A DNA stretch of 64,000 bases from Craspedostauros australis (Eukaryota; Bacillariophyta; Bacillariophyceae; Mastogloiales; Achnanthaceae), in contig JAMXDE010000015.1 of NCBI GenBank assembly GCA_026770025.1, forward strand, positions 1,795,160-1,859,159. Direction: 5' to 3'. The notes under the pieces were generated by a model. The model did not search any database. It saw only the letters and a program-made list of their open reading frames with translations, and had not been told where the DNA came from. Every line of letters starts with the position of its first letter. Positions within the stretch are counted from its first letter, which is position 1. Shown in pieces: positions 56,036 to 64,000 of this stretch. The position numbers and the translations under genes are program-made.

Positions 56036-57705
56036 CTATCTGCATCACATCGCGATTTCACACCGCTCCATACATTCTCATATCCTCGGAACAGCAGTAT
56101 CCAGAACGGTCTTCTTCGCAACGCCCGTCTTGTCCATGATGAAGAAGGACACATCCCGGAACGTGACCAACGGTCCTCACGAGGCCTCCAGGTACCCCAG
56201 CAGACCAACCTTGGCCATGATGCCCGTGATGTCCATGATGTCCATGATGCCTGTGGTGGTAGGCCATCGCTTGCCCTTGTATTCTGTCTTCAGGATGTCT
56301 TCGAGTCTGTCCCCACCATTGGCTTGTTCATCGTGCTGCATGGTAGGCTGCTGAATGGCGTTGGCCAGACAGTAGGCGTCTTGGATGGCCCGATTGGTGC
56401 CCTGTCCAAGGAACAGAGGCATGGCGTGTGCCGCATCACCACAGACAGTCAGGATGGCGGCCCTATCCGCATCTACGCCTTTGCAAGTGCTTCCATTGCA
56501 GTTGCCGTTGCAGCTGCAGTTGCAGTCGCCGTTGCGGTTGCCAGTGGTGCCCATCATCACCTTGGTCCATCGCGCAAAGGGATTGTGGAAGTAGATCCCC
56601 AACTCGAAGAAACGATCGGCATTGTCGATGAGTCGATCGGTGATAGGCCTTGTGGTGTGCGTGGGGATCTTGGCATCATCGATCTGCTGTCACATCTGTT
56701 GCTGGATGCGCTCGCCCTCGGATCATGCCTTCCAAGGGACGCTCTCGTCATCCTTGCTGGCGGTGGGCTGGGAGAAGGGGAAGGTGCTGCGGAAGATGAT
56801 GAAGCGGCCTCTGGTAGTGTCACGCTTGATGCCGCTGTTGTAGTTGCCGTTGTCATAGTTGCCATTGTCGCAGTTGCTGGTGAGGCAGTAGGCGCCGTTG
56901 CCAAAGTGTTGCTGCAGGATGGAATCTTGTTCCATTGTGTTCATTCGGTCGCCGCTGCTGCTGCTACTACTACTACTGCTAATCCCGCTGTTATGCTCGC
57001 TGTCCTCTTTGGCGACATCCTGGATGGCGTACCGGATGCGGATGCCAGAGTGCACAGTCGCCGAACCTGCGTTGTTGCCTGCTGAAGACAGCACATTTCC
57101 ATCACCATTGTCATCACCATCACCGCTACCGTTGCCACCACCAGCGCCGTTGATGTACTACTTGACGGCACTATCGACACCATTCCAGCCCTCGACCATA
57201 TCGTACCAGTACGGGCCCTTCCCTCGTTCCATCTTCAAAACGCGAGATGGATGGAATCTCGCTCCTCCGTCTTTTGACATGCCACATCCACCACCTGCTT
57301 GCTGAGATGCACGGGCGCCACCTCCAGCTCCTCCAATGGCGTTTCCTGCAGCTCCTCCTGCAGCGCCTCCTGTAAGGCTCCCCGCAGGATGGAGGTTGGT
57401 ACGCCATGACTTCGCCATCATCCTGGATCAGCGCCTTCGTCGTGGCGTCACTCCGCATCCATGATCATCTGTCTGAGATTGAAGTGCAGCAGCTGGAGCT
57501 TCCCCTTGGATGAGATCCAGCTGGTGGTCTTGGATCGCACAGTCGTCAACAGCAGCGCGACATCGGCCACCGCGCGCTCTTTGCTGCACGCTACAGTGAC
57601 GGATAGATCTGCTTCAGCACTGCCATGCCGCCGTTAAGCTGAGCGCCCGCACCTGCGATGACGTCCAATTCTGATCTGGCATCGAAGCATTTCACATCAA
57701 TGATG
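56036..57705 (-). pseudogene. FAD monooxygenase, array copy 4 (N-term missing)
   Basis: The conserved sequence begins only at IDVKCFDARSELDVIAGAGA near 57705, so signal peptide and GxGxxG are absent. A stop follows LKQIYPSL, frames shift near 57580, 57450 and 57160, and a stop interrupts VK*YINGAGG. The second FAD motif is present but altered: ILTVCGDAAHAMPLFLGQGT. A DIMDITGIM expansion lies near 56230, and the end is frameshifted. It joins directly to an HI0933-like flavoprotein pseudogene on the same strand. Confidence 0.75.
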
Positions 57706-57707
57706 TG

Positions 57708-58694
57708 CACACAATGATGTGTGCAATGTTGTCTGCAGTGCTATTGTCATTGTCGTCATCAATGTCGCCGTCTCTCTCGTACTAATGTGGTCCAACGACA
57801 AAGGCCAACGATTCGTTTTGCTTGAATGGTCTCGGTCGTTTCTGTCCTGCGATCTGACCTTCAACGTCAGCCGCACAAATGGCATGGTGCATTCATTGGA
57901 TTACAACGAGTCGATGATATCCAATATGGCAGTCATCTCATTCTCTGCATTCAGCACCAACGGACAGCCACAAGCGATGGGTTCCACGATGCTGTGTCCC
58001 AGACTGCAAGCCAACTGCAAGCCGTTGTGAGAGCTGCTGGTGGCAAGCACCACTGCATTTGCTCGGATCGAATCGTGCGGATCGTCTCCAGCGTGAAGGA
58101 TGAAATCGCCATCATCGAGTGGATCCATTGCGGTCACTATCCAATTTGTGAGTACCTGGAATGTAGTGGATGTGTCACTATCCTCCACATCCTCGGTGCT
58201 GCCATCGGTATTGTCGGCACTGGTGTTCAGTCTTTCGGTCAACGCGTCACCCAGAGGTTGCGTCGATGCGCCAAAGGAGGAATCTGGATCAGCCCCGCAT
58301 GTTGTCATGACAAGGACGATGGTCACGCCATCTTGCGTTGGTGTCTCCAACACCACATCAGGCACATGTCCCGCCAACCATTGCTGCTGCTGTCGTGGCT
58401 TCCATGTCTTCGCCAACAACCCCACAAGCTCCTGTCGACCACGTCGGAATCCTTCCTTGACTACTTCCGAAACCTTCCTCAGAGGGGTCTCAAGACATCA
58501 TGCCTTAATCTTGGTTGGATCTCAGATTGCGAAGGATCGCTTCAGTTGACTCCAACAAAGCGATCCGTGTGCCTGTGGAGGTTGATGTGTTGCGCAAACG
58601 CTGCAATGGCAGCAAGCGTCCTGGTTGTGCCACCACCGATGATCGCGGGATCCACATGTTGCTGGGAGAGGGGTGTTGGTTGCGCCATTGTCAT
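57708..58694 (-). pseudogene. HI0933-like (aminoacetone oxidase-type) flavoprotein, decayed
   Basis: Minus-strand pieces follow the order of the HI0933-like flavoprotein family: PAIIGGGTTRTLAAIAAFAQ (FAD site, from ATG 58694), TPLRKVSEVVKEGFRRGRQE (the family GGGRCN block is missing), LVGLLAKTWKPRQQQQWLAG, VVLETPTQDG, ANAVVLATSSSHNGLQLACS with LGHSIVEPI, and MPFVRLTLKVRSQ near 57880. They lie in at least three frames with stops between. Family members oxidise aminoketones or have unknown substrates. The gene is dead here; its left edge abuts the truncated monooxygenase copy 4 at about 57705. Confidence 0.65.
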
Positions 58695-59062
58695 TGTTGC
58701 GGTTGCGGCTGTTGGCCTTGGCGTTGGAGTGTTGGACAATGTCTCTGCAGACGGGTGGCCGAACACCAGGAAGGGGAGAAGTGGCAGCAGTTCTGAAGAA
58801 ATGGAATACCATGATGGTAGAGTATGGTACCGTAGTCCGATTGTCTGATGGTCTATTATTGCATACAGTCCTCAAAGGCATAATCGCACATGACCAGTGG
58901 TGAGATGGCTGGGCGCTCTCACTGTTGCTGTCGGTATTGGCCTTGGATTCTTCTCCTGGACGCACGAATGTTCCATCTCCACTCTCCATGCATTCCAGAC
59001 CACTGGCCTGACAGTCGAGCTCGAAGACGGCTGCCACGCCGGTCTTGTCTGTGGCGTCAATA

Positions 59063-59656
59063 TCATGCGTTGGCTCGTCGCCATTGGCAGTATTCTGGCC
59101 ATCGCCATATCCGTCGATGGCAATGGTCTTGAGCTTGAGCTGCTGAGGCGAAGTTGGCAAAGGGCTCCGTGCCCATCCGGATGATGCAGATGGATCCGTC
59201 GGTGCGATCGACGATGAGGACAGTTTCATTCATGCCTGGTTGGCTGAGAGCGGAGACGAAGATCTTCTGGCTGTCGTCACTTGCGACTTGCGGATCCAAC
59301 GAGAATCCACGCACCTGGCAGCTGGCGTACTTCCGGTTCTGCCGCTCCTGGTCTGACACCTGCTGCAGTCGTTCGTGCAGAACCGTCGAGAAGGAATGAG
59401 AGAAGCGCGACTAGTCCACCACGGGGAACATCTGGCTGTCGTCTTGGTCCATGCCTCCAGCATTGGGACTGGTGCTACTGCTGCTGCTGCTGTTACGACT
59501 GCTGCTGCTGCTGCTGTTACGACTACTGCTATCATGTTCATCGTTCTTGTTCGTGTGGTCGTCGAAAAGACGGGAGGCCGAAGATCGAGAGAGAGCGTGG
59601 AAAAGCGGTGGTTTGGAGAGGTCGTGTTCTGTTCCAATGATACTTGTATCGTCCAT
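59063..59656 (-). pseudogene. unidentified ORF interrupted by one TAG
   Basis: ATG 59656 (MDDTSIIGTEHDLSKPP) opens a Ser/Asn-rich frame. A TAG at about 59409 follows QDDSQMFPVVD, and the same frame then continues with protein-like sequence: SRFSHSFSTVLHERLQQVSD, GFSLDPQVASDDSQKIFVSA, GMNETVLIVDRTDGSICIIR, to 59063. The single in-frame stop suggests recent inactivation, read-through, or an intron not recognised. No family was identified. Confidence 0.45.
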
Positions 59657-60067
59657 GCCTTGTTTGTGTTGTTGAGTGATTCATTCCGTTGCTCTTCACA
59701 AGGGTGAATCACATCTTGGTCGATGAAGCCGAGGCCAATAAATCTGAAGGTTCGCCATTTCAGAACGTGAGTTTGATGCGCTTGTTGTGTCTTGGAGTTC
59801 TCAAAAGTCAGTCCGGAGAGAACTCTCCAACAGAACGATGATGCTTTCTTGGTGTCAAACGTTCTCGCAAGTGCCTCCAAAGTGCCACTGTTCTTTTGTT
59901 CGATCCAACACACCAACTGTTCCGACGAACGTGTCTGTGTTGCCGCATCACAGAAAAAGTGATTTCTTTGGCGATTGATTCGTTCAAAGGCGAGGCCCAC
60001 CAAATTCAGCGGTTTGTTCTGGTTGTGGATCTTGTTGAGTTGGTAACACTTGGTTGGAATTTGGCGG

Positions 60068-60580
60068 ATGCCGACCGACAACACACAAATTACCACGAGT
60101 GAGGAAACCATTTCCTCGCACAACCAACACATCCAACACATCCAACACAACCAACGTGCGAGTAGCATCGTGAACATCGATGCACCCGATGATGAGGCCA
60201 TGGTCGATCTCCGTGGAGGCACCTCCTCCATCAAACACTTCGTCTCGCGCCCATTGCACTATGCTCACACCGTCATGGCCCATCCAACCAACGAGGGCGA
60301 CGAACACCTCCAAGACGATCAGCAGCAGCCGCACCAGCAGCAGCCGAAGCATCATGGATCGCAACACACACATGACACCCGACGTCTACTCCGGGAAAGG
60401 CATCACCTGCGGACTCCGCCTACGGCTTCGATGGAGGATGCAGGCTCGTTGGCAACACCTCCTGCTGCCAACCACGCAAGCCTTCACACCAGCGGCTACG
60501 ACAAGAACAACTGCAGGAGTCATCAACCTCCGCCACCACCATCAACTTCCAACCACACAGGAACCGCTCATCGATCGTGA
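60068..60580 (+). CDS. hypothetical Gln/His-rich protein or broken N-terminus
   Basis: 170 codons from ATG 60068 (MPTDNTQITTSEETIS). Early part is protein-like (SSIVNIDAPDDEAMVDLRGG, TSSIKHFVSRPLHYAH), then Gln/His/Pro-rich low complexity. A second frame (MDRNTHMTPDVYSGKGITCG, near 60355) looks equally coding, so a frameshift is likely. It may be the front part of the STAND pseudogene downstream. Confidence 0.3.
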   Translation: MPTDNTQITTSEETISSHNQHIQHIQHNQRASSIVNIDAPDDEAMVDLRGGTSSIKHFVSRPLHYAHTVMAHPTNEGDEHLQDDQQQPHQQQPKHHGSQHTHDTRRLLRERHHLRTPPTASMEDAGSLATPPAANHASLHTSGYDKNNCRSHQPPPPPSTSNHTGTAHRS

Positions 60581-60680
60581 GGATTAGGAGTAGATCCCGT
60601 CGAAATTACCGACGCACGACCTCCCCCACATGCCCACCTCCGCTTTTCAGAAGCCAAACCGTCGGCTTCGCAGCACAAGC

Positions 60681-60713
<33 letters not shown>
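60681..60713. repeat. GAT trinucleotide microsatellite
   Basis: Eleven consecutive GAT units. A CAGCAA-type run lies 300 bp further on (60992-61028). Confidence 0.95.
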
Positions 60714-61057
60714 CGTGACGAGGAGGATGAAGAGGAGGAGGATCCAACCCATGCGACAAACTGCTGCTGCTTCCGTCATTGAGCACGATGCCAATCATGT
60801 CCAATGATCTTGCCCAGCCCAACTTTTCACCCAGCAAGTGCAATTGATGGTGAGTGCGATGGGAAATGCTGTGCGGGATGACCATGACGACAAGGACACA
60901 CAATCTGATGAGCATTGGCTCACACGAATGATGTTGTCCGAATCGGATTGATGAAAGTCGGCTTGTCCCAAAGTCCCAAAACAACAGCAACCCGCAACGG
61001 CAGCAACAGCAACAGCAACAGCAACAGCCAACACTACGGTCGAAATCTGCAGAGACT

Positions 61058-61849
61058 GTGCTCCCAACAACAGCACAGATCCCTACATCCTTAGCAGCCT
61101 GCTGCCGAACGTCATCATCTGGAAGTTGCCCTTCTCCACAAATGGTGAATCAGGTGCATCCACGTGTCCAAAAACGCAACGACGCTCTCCACATACGAAT
61201 CAAGGAGTCTCACATCCTTTTCGGCGCAGCTACTACACGGATGCCTCATCGTCACACTTTGATGATGAGTCGGATCACAACAACAGTCGCACGCAGCTAC
61301 TGCAAATGGTATACGAAACAGGTGACGAACAATCTGAGCTCGTCATTCAAGAAGTCAAACGGAATACTCAAGCGCAACCCTGAGGCAATTGAACCTGATG
61401 ATGAGTGGTCCTTTCTGTCATCGCCACTGGAGGGACCAGCCAGACAGCAGCCTCAACCACGCGCCCCGCCGATCCAGTTTCATGGCCGAGTCAAAAAGCT
61501 CTGCAGACTGAAGCAGGCCTACCTGTGATCCAAGAACCGCTGTGAGATTGTCATTGGTGTTGCAGGCGTCGGCAAGACTGCCATCTGCCAGTACTTCTTC
61601 GACAATGTGCACGACGCCACGCTGATCTTTGGATATGCCAAGTTTGAATCGCCGATCGGAACGTCACCCGACATCCATCCATACGGACCCATCTGGACTG
61701 CCTTCGCCTCCCTCCTGCGTCAGGTCACGCAACGGAATGCATCCTGGATCCAACAGCATTTGCCGCAGGCTGCTGAGGCTCTCAACATCATTCTTGCACA
61801 AACGCGCTTGCTTCATTTTCGTGGACACAATAACATAGAAATAATGTAG
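61058..61849 (+). pseudogene. STAND/AAA_16 ATPase fragment with internal TGA
   Basis: A single frame reads PPIQFHGRVKKLCRLKQAYL, then TGA (61526-61528), then SKNRCEIVIGVAGVGKTAIC with an intact Walker A (GVAGVGKT), GYAKFESPIGTSPDIHPYGP and IWTAFASLLRQVTQ, and stops at 61849. The G-R-x-x-E/K-L ... Walker A spacing is that of COG3899-like ATPases. There is no Walker B or helical C-terminus. Upstream, IIWKLPFSTNGES lies in another frame (61110-61380). It is a truncated, decayed relative of the kind of protein encoded at 21308, though the sequences are not close. Confidence 0.6.
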
Positions 61850-63359
61850 AACAGTTGTAGCACATACTAAGTACGAAGTCAGTGTTATTCAATCATTGCA
61901 CTATTACTATTTACTATCGTTTTCCGTTGGCCTCATGGCTTTGTTGTTTGTGTCCCTGATTTGGCACTAGTCGGCTTAGCGGCGACGGTTTGTTGCTTCT
62001 GGGCCAGCAGCACTTGCCGCTGTCGTGGGCGTCCTTGTCGTGGGCGTCCTTGTTGTCGGCGTGCATGGCTTAGCCATCTTCGTGGCTGCCGCACGCGGAA
62101 TCAATGAAGGGGTCCTCGGAGGCAAAGAAGTCTTCGACACGTTCCTCGATTTCGGTCGGCGGTACGTCGACGAACATTTCTCGTCCCATTCCAAATCTGT
62201 TCGACACAAGTGGGCCCCATTCGAAGGCTACAAGCTCACTTCAGAGCGCTCCACTTCACCCTGCTCGTTACCACTGGCGTTCCTGTACATTGTTGAGGCC
62301 ACTGCCGGACTTGACGAAGCACCTGCTGTTGATCTTGAGAAAGGGCGTTGCGCAGGGCGTTGCGCAGGGCGCGGAAGGGATTGTTGTGATGTTTGACCAA
62401 TATCATGAGCACAGAAAAGTCTCGTCGCACGATGATGACCTCTCTTTCCCCAGTTACGGGGGTTTCTCTTGACCTTCTTTGCTGACTTCTTGAAACATGT
62501 CAACAATCTCTTCTTCTCCTCTTGCGTGAAGAGCGTTTCAAGGGTTTGGATTACCTGGGCAAGGAAGTCCTTCAGTAGGTCAAGGCTCCACCCAACTGCC
62601 TCGCAGCTTACAAGCGAGATCCCAAAGTGCCTGAATGCGTCTTTTTTCTTCGTCTGTGAAAGTCACCATGGTTGACGTTGTTGTTCAGGTGTGGTGCCTG
62701 TGCTGATGGGTATTGCTCCTTCAGATCAATCGTTCGGTTGGTGTGGAAGAGGTGTGTGTTGAAGATTTGTTGCGAAGTTGCTCCATTTATGAAGAGGCAA
62801 ATGGAGGACGAGGAGAACAAGGAAAGAACTTGCACCGTGCCGCGTTGTATCGCGTTGTCTTTGGCGCAAAGTCGGAGAGGAGCTCGACGTGAGTGTGCAT
62901 GTTGTGCACTCCGTGCTTTGACGCCGCAGTTCAATGCTCCTTCTAACGGTATTCCTCACATCCCAAAGCCATGGCAGTTGACTTTGAGCAAGATGCGCAC
63001 GAACTTGCGACGTGCAGAAAGCGTGGGGTCCACGATCGATATCAACCGCTTGTGATCCAGGTTTGTCTTTTTGAAATCATTGGCCTGTTGTTCATGGGCG
63101 TGTTGGCCACCGTGTTGGTGTGCGTGTTGACCACAACAAGGAAGATACCAACGCCAAAAATCAGTCACTTGGATCCACGTACGCCTTTTGCGATGGTTTG
63201 GACACTTTTAGTCCATTGAATCAAACGCCGTGTCTCTCTCTCTGATGGATTCGTTGATTGATTTTTCGGTGACATCCAAAACGCCGGAAACGTGCCGTGT
63301 TTCTGTGCATGTTGTGTTACTCCAATCGGCAAAGTTCCAGCCTCCACGTACACATCACA
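61850..63359. other. intergenic with weak coding traces
   Basis: On the minus strand 62090-62250 reads RFGMGREMFVDVPPTEIEER and EDFFASEDPFIDSACGS before a stop. 62250-62670 reads FTDEEKRRIQALWDLACKLR, then a frame with VIIVRRDFSVLMILVKHHNN. All have stops and frame changes; they look like an unidentified decayed gene. Nothing is supported from 62700 to 63359. Confidence 0.35.
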
Positions 63360-63871
63360 TCACTCGAAGCGCCGAATAACTGTATCGATCGGAGTAGTAT
63401 CGCGGTTGACTCCCCCAAGACCATCACAGAGAGATGTACTATACTCATGTTGCACGAATCTATGGTATCACATGAAGAGGCACAACTGCACAGCGTGGAC
63501 AAGTTGGGGCACCATCGAAGGTCGTATCGTGCGAGCGAGGCGAGCGAGCTAGCCAGCTTCGGATCATGATGTGGCTGTCCACGGTCGTATCACACCACAC
63601 CATACCATACCATACCATACACCATGGTGGAACTGCGCAAGTCCATGCAGGCATGTTGACTGGACGACACGTTGCTTCGTGATGAATGCACAGGATCATG
63701 AAATGGAGGACAGCAAACTTGATCAGATGACCTCACAATCGCCATCCAAGCGCAACTGATTTGGGACCACATACTCTACCAGCACTACTCGTACGAGTGT
63801 ACCGCCAATATCAACAATCACCAGCAGCACGGACAACAGCGACGACAGCAACGACAGCGAACAAGAAAAGG
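63360..63871. other. array spacer E (left-truncated)
   Basis: Homology to the other spacers starts near 63364 (CTGTATCGATCGGAGTAGTA). The mini-ORF (63462-63569) has a one-base insertion (TTGGGGCACC) that changes its second half. A (CCATA)n run lies at 63600-63623, TACTCGTA at 63786, and CAACAGCGACGACAGCAACG forms the leader of copy 6. Confidence 0.7.
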
Positions 63872-64000
63872 ATGAACCGCAACATGGATGATGTCGCCAA
63901 CACCAATACCAACAGCGATCATGATCCAGACTTCAAGACTTTCTGGAAACAGCTCCATGGCAAAGAGCTGTCACCGACGACAGTGTTCACGTCACATTCC
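63872..64000 (+). CDS. array LRR-like protein, copy 6 (5' end only)
   Basis: ATG 63872 opens MNRNMDDVANTNTNSDHDPD and FKTFWKQLHGKELSPTTVFT before the window ends. It matches the N-terminal block of the other copies and shows that the array continues to the right. Integrity of the rest cannot be judged. Confidence 0.8.
   Translation, partial: MNRNMDDVANTNTNSDHDPDFKTFWKQLHGKELSPTTVFTSHS

Larger units (their letters stand above)
37756..64000. repeat. tandem array of LRR / FAD-monooxygenase / spacer units
   Basis: Six plus-strand LRR-like copies start at 37756, 41787, 46006, 49460, 54387 and 63872. Four convergent minus-strand monooxygenase copies end at 39341, 43421, 47588 and 56036, with a fifth reduced to a remnant at 53288. 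Spacers at 40810, 44946, 48528, 53376 and 63360 are homologous. Basic period is about 4.0-4.2 kb; deviations come from deletions in the third enzyme copy and insertions at 51.2-52.9 and 57.7-63.3 kb. The array continues beyond the right edge. Confidence 0.9.

Noticed and set aside
59230-60234. 334-codon minus-strand open frame
   Set aside because: Crosses a region where another frame reads better (MDDTSII... frame) and contains artefactual repeats such as CWMCWMCWLC; no recognisable domain.
37756-64000. LRR array considered as a mobile element with transposase or reverse transcriptase
   Set aside because: No transposase, integrase or reverse-transcriptase motifs and no consistent terminal repeats or target-site duplications were seen; segmental tandem duplication explains the pattern.

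Overview
The window is nuclear DNA of a eukaryote, most likely a diatom. The reasons are two genes carrying the diatom-type DVLLGRG...HPGN domain (Pfam DUF6824, named from memory), a diatom-style leucine-rich-repeat membrane protein with a cytoplasmic N-terminus and a Cys-rich tail, short GT-AG introns, long intronless ORFs, monocistronic genes on both strands, and many glutamine/serine/glycine runs and CT/AG microsatellites. No prokaryotic operon, tRNA, rRNA or CRISPR was seen.

Left part (1-37 kb): mostly intact single-copy genes in wide non-coding DNA. Two DUF6824-type poly-Q proteins lie divergently at 1.7-4.1 kb (-, one intron) and 12.6-14.7 kb (+, intronless). They are followed by a two-exon basic protein with a probable mitochondrial presequence (17.2-18.5 kb, -), a type II membrane GDS/PC-esterase-like protein (19.1-20.3 kb, -), and a 1759-residue P-loop STAND-type ATPase (21.3-26.6 kb, +). 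From 26.8 to 36.8 kb there is a duplicated neighbourhood on the minus strand. It holds two coiled-coil proteins sharing a basic C-terminal signature (26.8 and 36.2 kb), one complete LRR membrane protein (28.6-31.2 kb), two broken LRR copies, one complete VOC/glyoxalase gene (33.2-34.0 kb, +) and a broken VOC fragment.

Right part (37.7-64 kb): a tandem array built from a unit of about 4.2 kb. Each unit has an LRR-like gene on the plus strand, a convergent signal-peptide-bearing FAD monooxygenase on the minus strand, and a spacer of about 1 kb. Six LRR copies are visible; two are full length, two end early near the C-terminus, one is broken and one runs off the edge. All monooxygenase copies are defective, each in a different or a shared way. 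The array is interrupted by an acidic tail-anchored protein gene (51.2-52.8 kb) and by a graveyard of broken genes (57.7-61.9 kb: HI0933-like flavoprotein, an unknown ORF, a STAND ATPase).

The main biological message is asymmetric decay: the LRR partner stays open and varies in defined patches, while its enzyme partner is lost in every copy. Splice sites, starts and homologies were read by eye. Family names come from motif recognition, not from searches.
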